This document shows, piece after piece, positions 37,849-43,236 of a DNA stretch of 43,236 nt. The stretch comes from Candidatus Uhrbacteria bacterium (GTDB lineage: Bacteria; Patescibacteriota; Patescibacteriia; GWA2-47-26): assembly GCA_016187515.1 (NCBI GenBank), contig JACPJN010000003.1, positions 1 to 43,236 on the forward strand. The letters are read 5' to 3'. A program made the translations under genes and the position numbers. The notes under the pieces are model-generated. The model was not told the origin of the DNA and made no database searches. It was given only the letters and a program-made list of their open reading frames with translations. Every line of letters begins with the position of its first letter. The first letter of the stretch is position 1.

Positions 37849-37959
37849 ATGAATAAATGTATGAACGGCAGCATTTTTACCAATTCAATGAAATTGGAAT
37901 ACCGCGAGCATCGGATTATTAAAGCGGGTATATTTGATATTCCGCGGGTTGCTGGATAA
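37849..37959 (+). CDS. small ORF (36 aa), doubtful
   Basis: MNKCMNGSIFTNSMKLEYRE begins a 36-codon frame 25 bases after the candidate promoter. No Shine-Dalgarno and no recognised family. The rest of the 37.7-38.17 kb gap holds only the hairpin at 38004. Confidence 0.25.
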   Translation: MNKCMNGSIFTNSMKLEYREHRIIKAGIFDIPRVAG

Positions 37960-38003
37960 GATGGTTGGTGTGTAAAGATCTGACAAAGTAAGTAGGCATA
38001 AAT

Positions 38004-38032
38004 AAAATCCCGCGGGAAGTCCGTGGGATTTT
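38004..38032. terminator. symmetric hairpin before the 38175 gene
   Basis: AAAATCCCGCGG pairs with CCGTGGGATTTT over GAAGT. It could terminate in either direction or act in a leader. Confidence 0.5.
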
Positions 38033-38174
38033 CGCTAAATTTGGAGATTGCAGGGTATGATTCTGGAATCGTTCAGGATTATAGCCAGCACTCTCTTCAC
38101 AAAATTGGAGGAGTGCGTGCACTTTGACAATTAAGGGCTTTACAAAGCCAAGAAATCAGTAAAGGAGGACGAGC

Positions 38175-41100
38175 ATGCATCCTAAGCTCAATTCAGCATA
38201 CCAAAGCGCGTTTGCGATACTGGTTTTTGGATACATCGGTCAACCGCGTTCGGCCGAAGCATGTTCCGTAGTGTTTCCGAGCGAAGTGCCGACTGGAGCG
38301 AGTTTTGACATAGAAGTTCACCACACTCTCCCAAGCGTGAGTTGGCACGGACAATTTGTTGCCCGCGCATCAGTAGGGGTTCCAACACGCACCGGCGATC
38401 GTCAATGCATTGACGATCGTTATGTCGGACCGTATTGTTCCGTGATTAATGTCCGCGCTCCTGCAACGGCGGGTTTGTTCGCCATTGAGGTGGAATGCGG
38501 AGTGGAAGATTGTGATGGTAGCGGTACAAGGTGGCTTGATACCGAGTGGGCGACGATCGAAGCCGGAGACAGATGGCGCGGGTCAAGTTCGCGCACCTGT
38601 CCGTCAACCGGGCGTGAGTGTTCCTGTTCAGATTGTGATCCGCACTCCGACCTGGATTACGATGCCTACAATATCGTTTCCGGTCGCGCCCGCGCCGGCG
38701 AGGAGTTCCGCTTTGAACTCCGGATCTGCAATGTCGGCGACGGTCTGTGCGAGATTGATACGGTTGATCTTAACCGTGACAGCGGGCCGAGTGTTTCGTG
38801 GGGCGACGACGAAGAGGCCAGCGATGAGGATTTGGGTCCGGGCGATTGCTCCTGGGTTGGCGATCCGTTTTGCCTAACCGCGAATTCAGACGGTCGTCTC
38901 TGGATTGAGATTGACGTTGAAAGCGATACTGACGGGGATTGGTACCGCGATGTAGATTCGTTCTACATTGACATTGAAAGATCTGATCCCTGTGCCGGCG
39001 TGGTATGTTCCGATATCTGCAGCGGCTCCTCGCTCATCACCAGTCGCACGTGTTCTGGCGGAGCATGCGGCGGCGGAGTAGGTACAAATTGCGCTTGGGG
39101 TTGTTCTACTTCCGGTGGCGCGCATTGCAATCCGGATCCGTGTGCCGGACGCGTGTGCTCCGGCGGTTGTCCGAATACCTGTAGTGGTTCTACTCTCATC
39201 ACCGGGCGCGTTTGCAATTGTGGGTCCTGTACCGGTGGTACGGGTACAAGCTGTGCTTGGGGATGTACAGGTACGGGCGCCAATACGCGGTGCCGTCCCA
39301 ATCCTTGTGCCGGGGTGGTTTGCCCCGCAGGATGTACGGGAAATACGCGGCGCTCTAACGGAAGGCCGGTGGTAAGGAGCGACACTAGCTGCGAGTGCGT
39401 GTACGATACTCTGGATTGCGCTACCCTCAACAATGTGGGTGCGAGCAGTCAGTATTGTTGCGGCGAAAATGCCTGTTCTCGCGAGTTGGAAACGAGCTAC
39501 GCTTGCTCGGCCGGTTTGTGCCAGGTTGACCAAACTCGGTGGGTGAACGAGCGCGTGGAGTTTGCCTGCGAGAACATGGACACTGCGCCGGAAACATCCT
39601 TGTACTGTTCCGGGAATGACGTGCGCGGAGTAGATCGTTTCATGGATTACTCGTGTAATCCGGAAACGATTACGTGTGTAGGGGAACCAACCGAAGCAGA
39701 CGACCGATTGGTTGAGCGCTGTCCGTACGGCTGCGCTGATTCCGGTGGCGCGCATTGTAACCCAAACCCATGCGCCGGAGTAACCTGCCCCGCAGGTTGT
39801 GTAGCCGGCAATGTGCGCCGGTATAACGGTACGCCAGTGGTCAGCGGCGGATCCTGCCGGTGTGATTACGAATCGCAGGACTGCGATGATCTGGATAATG
39901 CCGGGGTACGAGAGGAGTATTGCTCCGGCAGTGATGTTTGGTCGCATTACTGGTATACCGACTATGGATGCAGTGGTAGCGGATCGTGCGCCATCTCAAG
40001 TCAATCCTGGTCAGACAGCCGGCTGGAGGAAACTTGTGCAGGTCGCGGCTGTTTAGACCGTGGCGGCGCGCATTGTAACCGTCCCCCTACGCTGGTCGTG
40101 CGGCGAGTGGGAGAGGAGGAACCGTTGGCGGATGGATCGGTGATTGAGATGACAACCGGCGATCTGGTTGAACTTGAAACCTCGGCCAGTTTTGACCCTG
40201 ACGGAAATGCACTGACTTTTCGTTGGTTTGTGGATGAAGAGGATGTGACACCGGATGAAGCGGAGCGTTTCTCCTGGCAGACATTTTCTCCAGGTCAATT
40301 CCGGCTTCGCGTTCGGGTTACCGATGGGTTGACCGAAGTTGATCAGGAGTTTGATCTAGTTGCATATCTCGACGATATTGCGGCTCATTGGGATGGGTCA
40401 CGCAATATACGCACGTTTGAGATTACGCTACCTTCAAACGGCACGATCAATTACGGGTTTTATACACCCAGCGGACTGGATGACTTCTCAATAACCCTTG
40501 ATTTGGATGGTCTGTGGTCGCAATTCCCATTTGACGATGTCGGGATGTGGGTTGATCCTCCAGATCAAGTTCCTTGGTTCGGACATGTCAACGACTGGCC
40601 ATTGTTTGACCGGGTGCAATTCCGGCGTCAAGATACCCCGGACGGGAATTGGGGCCTAGAGGTGGTTACCGGCTTCACGCTGTCGCATAATGCCACTCTG
40701 GAGTTCGCATACGACTGGCCATACCCGGATCCGCCCGGACACTTTTTATCCTCGTGTGCATGGGGATTGGTATCCGGTAAATGCGCCGACGACCTGGATT
40801 GCATCGATTGTGCGTTGGGTGGAGTGGCCCTGGTGGTTTTGGTTCCGATAGATGAGGCGCAAGACGCGATCAACTTCGTGGTCAACGCGGTCGTGGCCTC
40901 CTGGAACACCAGCGAGGGATTGGCGGCGTACATACTCTATCGCGATCCGGATGCGTTTGATGACGCCGTGCGATATTGGATCGCGAGCGGGTTGTCGGTC
41001 GTTAACTTCGTGGTCGTTATTGATGTTGGGTTTGTTCGTTATCTTGATAACATTCCGCAGTCCGCAGAATGGTTGCGGCGGTTCGGTTTCCTTACCGACG

Positions 41101-42029
41101 ATATGGTTCGCCGATTTGGGGATGGTCTTCCGGAGATCGTTGGCAATGATCGCGGTCTTCGGAGAGTGTTTAATCGGCGCGCGGCCACGATTCCGGAAGG
41201 AATGCCGGATTGGGAAAAGGACAGCTTCATCGCACTCGTTGATGAGGTTGATCCGCTTTGGACGCGCGCTGTGCGAGACGGGAAAGATACGCTTTCTTCG
41301 GGAGAGCGCGGTATCTTCCGAGAGCGTTTTACCCAGCTTCATGCGCGCTCCCGCGGCTTGCAGCCGATTCGGATGGGGAGCGCGAGCCCAACTGGTCCGC
41401 TTACCAATCAGCGCATCACGCACATCGGCGGGCGTTCTCTCGGTACTGATATTGATTATGCACTCCAGCACGAAGATGGGACGCTTTACCTTTTTTTCGT
41501 TGCGGGTGATAACGCTGTAGCGGGAGGACGCGCCCACAATCTCGGGGAGATCGAGCAGGTGCAGAGATTCTTTAGCGCAAACTCTGACCTTGCCACGCAG
41601 TTTCCGAACCGGGTGTATGTAAGCTGGGCAGGCACGCGCCGGGCTTCGTTGGGTACGGTGGAAACTTTTGTGGAAGTAACGAGTCGCGCAGTAGAGGAGA
41701 ATGAGGAAAAACCGGATTGGCTAGATCCGTCCGATCCTCGGCTTGTTCCGGTGGGAAGCGTGGATGGCGGAGCCGCGGTATGCAGTCGTATTTGTTTCTC
41801 CGGTTCGGAGCAGGAAAGCGACTGCGGCAATTACTTCGGAGCGTGCGAAAATCTTCCGGGCAAGGTGTATTCGTGCGAGATGGTCGCGTGTGATGTGGGA
41901 CCGCCGCCGATGCCTGACGGGTGTGATTGTCGCGCGGGTCAGAATTCCGGAAACGATGTTCCTTTCGTGTTCTTTGTGTCTACGCTGGGCGTATTGTGCT
42001 GGCGAATGAGGCGTAGGCGCATTCGTTAG
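38175..42029 (+). CDS. giant Cys-rich secreted protein with C-terminal sorting signal (1284 aa)
   Basis: AAAGGAGG before the ATG decides the start. A signal peptide with AEA-C cleavage lies at about residue 30. About 40-270 is beta-rich. Cys-rich repeats starting PCAGVVC, PCAGRVC, PCAGVTC begin near residues 272, 320, 376 and 531. A PKD-like domain (SASFDPDGNALTFRWFVDEE) covers about 636-730. Near 880-960 are two hydrophobic stretches (LGGVALVVLV and LSVVNFVVVIDVGF). About 1000-1220 contains GTDIDYALQHEDGTLYLFFV, faintly like a nuclease core but without E-x-K. The end has CDC, a membrane helix and RMRRRRIR, like MYXO-CTERM signals. Function unknown; adhesion or polymorphic-toxin-like activity is speculation. 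Confidence 0.85.
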   Translation: MHPKLNSAYQSAFAILVFGYIGQPRSAEACSVVFPSEVPTGASFDIEVHHTLPSVSWHGQFVARASVGVPTRTGDRQCIDDRYVGPYCSVINVRAPATAGLFAIEVECGVEDCDGSGTRWLDTEWATIEAGDRWRGSSSRTCPSTGRECSCSDCDPHSDLDYDAYNIVSGRARAGEEFRFELRICNVGDGLCEIDTVDLNRDSGPSVSWGDDEEASDEDLGPGDCSWVGDPFCLTANSDGRLWIEIDVESDTDGDWYRDVDSFYIDIERSDPCAGVVCSDICSGSSLITSRTCSGGACGGGVGTNCAWGCSTSGGAHCNPDPCAGRVCSGGCPNTCSGSTLITGRVCNCGSCTGGTGTSCAWGCTGTGANTRCRPNPCAGVVCPAGCTGNTRRSNGRPVVRSDTSCECVYDTLDCATLNNVGASSQYCCGENACSRELETSYACSAGLCQVDQTRWVNERVEFACENMDTAPETSLYCSGNDVRGVDRFMDYSCNPETITCVGEPTEADDRLVERCPYGCADSGGAHCNPNPCAGVTCPAGCVAGNVRRYNGTPVVSGGSCRCDYESQDCDDLDNAGVREEYCSGSDVWSHYWYTDYGCSGSGSCAISSQSWSDSRLEETCAGRGCLDRGGAHCNRPPTLVVRRVGEEEPLADGSVIEMTTGDLVELETSASFDPDGNALTFRWFVDEEDVTPDEAERFSWQTFSPGQFRLRVRVTDGLTEVDQEFDLVAYLDDIAAHWDGSRNIRTFEITLPSNGTINYGFYTPSGLDDFSITLDLDGLWSQFPFDDVGMWVDPPDQVPWFGHVNDWPLFDRVQFRRQDTPDGNWGLEVVTGFTLSHNATLEFAYDWPYPDPPGHFLSSCAWGLVSGKCADDLDCIDCALGGVALVVLVPIDEAQDAINFVVNAVVASWNTSEGLAAYILYRDPDAFDDAVRYWIASGLSVVNFVVVIDVGFVRYLDNIPQSAEWLRRFGFLTDDMVRRFGDGLPEIVGNDRGLRRVFNRRAATIPEGMPDWEKDSFIALVDEVDPLWTRAVRDGKDTLSSGERGIFRERFTQLHARSRGLQPIRMGSASPTGPLTNQRITHIGGRSLGTDIDYALQHEDGTLYLFFVAGDNAVAGGRAHNLGEIEQVQRFFSANSDLATQFPNRVYVSWAGTRRASLGTVETFVEVTSRAVEENEEKPDWLDPSDPRLVPVGSVDGGAAVCSRICFSGSEQESDCGNYFGACENLPGKVYSCEMVACDVGPPPMPDGCDCRAGQNSGNDVPFVFFVSTLGVLCWRMRRRRIR

Positions 42030-42038
42030 TTAGGATGT

Positions 42039-42076
42039 CCGTAGGCGGAGGTGTCTCCTTTCGCCTACGGTTTTTT
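42039..42076 (+). terminator. terminator after the 38175 gene
   Basis: CCGTAGGCGGA pairs with TCGCCTACGG, followed by TTTTTTG. Confidence 0.9.
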
Positions 42077-42120
42077 GTTTATGATTTTGCGTACACAATT
42101 TCCTGGTGACCGTTGACCTT

Positions 42121-42158
42121 AAAAAAACACGGCAGGGGATCGGGACGATCGCCTGCCG
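42121..42158 (-). terminator. terminator of the 42190 gene
   Basis: On the minus strand CGGCAGGCGATC pairs with GATCCCCTGCCG and is followed by TGTTTTTTT. Confidence 0.85.
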
Positions 42159-42189
42159 TTTGCGTATACGCGAGGGTGAGGCGCGCTTT

Positions 42190-43089
42190 TTACGCGCGCT
42201 CCACCCAGCGCGCAAGCGCGGTATCCGGCGGGATTTGGTAATTGCGGATTGCGTGGATGATGCCGAGTTTTTCCGGATTGAGCGAAGAACGGACGTATAT
42301 TCCGCCGCGCGTGAGAATCACGCTATCTTTGACTAGCGCCGCGAAGGCCTCATCAAACAGACCAATCAGGTCTGACGGCAGATTTCGCGCGCGTTGGTCT
42401 TCCGGATTCACATTGGCGGCGCCGAATTGCCGTCCGGCCCACATTCGGCGCACAATGCGCCAAGCCACCCAGAAACGGAGTTCGCGCGGATTTTCCGGAC
42501 GGGGACGGCTGATGAGCGGCGAGGGAGGCGCGGCTTTTGGTTCCGGATCACCCGTGGCGGGAGCGTTGGCACGGTGGCTGCCTCTTTGCCTTACGGCCCA
42601 GCGTTCCAGTACCTGCGTGGTCCATTCGCCGTTTCCGCGCAAGGCGCGTTTAAGTCCGCGCCGGCGCGCTTCGTTTAGAAAGTCCGGATACGCGAGCAGA
42701 TCGCTTTCCCACAGCGCGGGCGCGCGCTTGAGCTCGCGCTCAAACCGGTAGGTTAGCGCGAGCGTTGCCGGGGTGCGCGCGCCAAGGTTGGCGTCAACCA
42801 GCCAACGGTGCGGAATGCCATAATCGCGGGCGGTCGCACAGCACAGCGCGATTCCGGCCGCGTCAAACCCGCGCTTAAGGTAATCGTGCAGAACGCGGAT
42901 CGGCGTACCCGGATGCGCGCGGCGCAGAGTATCAAGCGCGCGATAGGTTTTCACGTCCGCGGGCTTAACTCGCCGCGCGATCGCGTAGGCGCGATTTACT
43001 CCGATTTGCGAGCAGGCGCTAAAGAAAGATTCCGGATGCTCCGGATTGACTCTCATAAGCCCTCGGGTACGTTTGCCAAATTCCTGCAC
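42190..43089 (-). CDS. hypothetical protein (299 aa), possibly 5'-truncated by the IS
   Basis: I do not recognise a family. The product is helical and Arg-rich, with no signal peptide or membrane helix; a Pro-rich linker (about residues 180-200) separates two helical parts. The frame opens at a GTG (43089) only nine bases from the IS end and stays open up to the transposase stop, so the original N-terminus may have been lost. An ATG at 43056 (MRVNPEHPES) is an alternative start. No ribosome binding site is clear at either. Confidence 0.65.
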   Translation of the reverse strand: MQEFGKRTRGLMRVNPEHPESFFSACSQIGVNRAYAIARRVKPADVKTYRALDTLRRAHPGTPIRVLHDYLKRGFDAAGIALCCATARDYGIPHRWLVDANLGARTPATLALTYRFERELKRAPALWESDLLAYPDFLNEARRRGLKRALRGNGEWTTQVLERWAVRQRGSHRANAPATGDPEPKAAPPSPLISRPRPENPRELRFWVAWRIVRRMWAGRQFGAANVNPEDQRARNLPSDLIGLFDEAFAALVKDSVILTRGGIYVRSSLNPEKLGIIHAIRNYQIPPDTALARWVERA

Positions 43090-43098
43090 GGCTTTAAC

Positions 43099-43236
43099 TG
43101 TAGGATTTAGTCGCGTTGTTCACAGTTTTTGCGGATAAAAGTAATTAATTAGTTGTTCCATGGGGGTAAGATTGTTGATGCCTTTGTGCGGTTTAACGGT
43201 ATTGTAGTAGTTCACGAATCGGATAAGTTCTTGTTT
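43099..43236 (-). mobile_element. right IS end, inverted copy of 1-138
   Basis: Exact reverse complement of 1-138, starting TGTAGGATTTAG at the element end and running to the end of the window. Confidence 0.85.
43120..43236 (-). CDS. IS transposase C-terminal fragment, second copy
   Basis: Identical to the fragment at 1-117: the rve-type tail ending YFYPQKL-stop. The 5' part is outside the window. Its 3' end points into the window and toward the 42190 gene. Confidence 0.8.
   Translation of the reverse strand, partial: KQELIRFVNYYNTVKPHKGINNLTPMEQLINYFYPQKL

Noticed and set aside
38886-39947. 353-codon minus-strand frame inside the giant protein gene
   Set aside because: Antisense shadow of Cys-rich repeats, low-complexity Thr/Ala/Arg composition and no ribosome binding site.
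1-43236. tRNA, rRNA or tmRNA genes
   Set aside because: I looked for cloverleaf T-arm signatures such as GGTTCGAATCC; matches were single and within coding sequence, with no acceptor stem.

Overview
The window looks like a chromosomal contig of a Candidate Phyla Radiation (Patescibacteria, Parcubacteria-like) bacterium. I infer this from the short divergent forms of prmC, prfA, tsf and rpmE, the scattered single housekeeping genes, a DUF4012 protein beside a membrane glycosyltransferase, many small repeats, and a cluster of secreted lipoproteins. The exact lineage cannot be fixed from sequence alone. Stops are TAA, TAG and TGA, so the standard bacterial code applies. Both ends carry the same 138 bp of an insertion sequence in inverted orientation, so the contig probably ends where the assembly met a repeated IS.

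Layout. 1-8.6 kb: translation genes (prmC, prfA, rpmE, rpsB, tsf, rplJ, rplL) separated by small or foreign-looking genes, with recognisable leaders in front of rpsB and rplJL. 8.6-19.6 kb: a large membrane protein with a degenerate phosphatase-like N-terminus, an HTH regulator, a VapBC-like pair, acylphosphatase, a GT2 glycosyltransferase, a DUF4012 protein, MreB, a PHP phosphoesterase, a membrane protein and a ribosome hibernation factor. 19.7-28 kb: PAP2 phosphatase, mannose-1-phosphate guanylyltransferase, MltG, leucyl aminopeptidase, a probable Tat-exported lipoprotein with HExxH, decayed toxin-antitoxin loci, a UMP kinase and GAPDH. Together these suggest an envelope, glycan and peptidoglycan neighbourhood mixed with core metabolism.

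28.2-37.7 kb is the most unusual part. Five lipoprotein genes in a row share a lipobox signal peptide, an acidic Glu/Ala/Ser linker, a C-terminal RYRP tail or an out-of-frame remnant of it, and a related terminator. Their middles differ: phospholipase A2-like plus kelch propeller, phospholipase A2-like plus another propeller, kelch propeller alone, one truncated blade, and MopE-like plus RCC1 propeller. Three of the genes have an approximately 120 nt leader with a conserved fold whose outer stem contains the ribosome binding site. A further copy is embedded in a coding region, and the outer stem covaries between copies. Two more copies lie detached between genes in a 168 bp direct repeat. I do not recognise this RNA. 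The locus reads as a modular surface-protein family with a shared cis-regulatory RNA. 38-42 kb encodes a 1284-residue Cys-rich secreted protein with a C-terminal sorting signal resembling MYXO-CTERM.

Repeats are pervasive. There is a 137-143 bp terminal-inverted-repeat element in four copies, three of which fill the space between a -10 box (or the IS end) and a start codon. There are also several families of small palindromic repeats, some inserted in frame inside core genes (prmC, manC, pepA, mltG).
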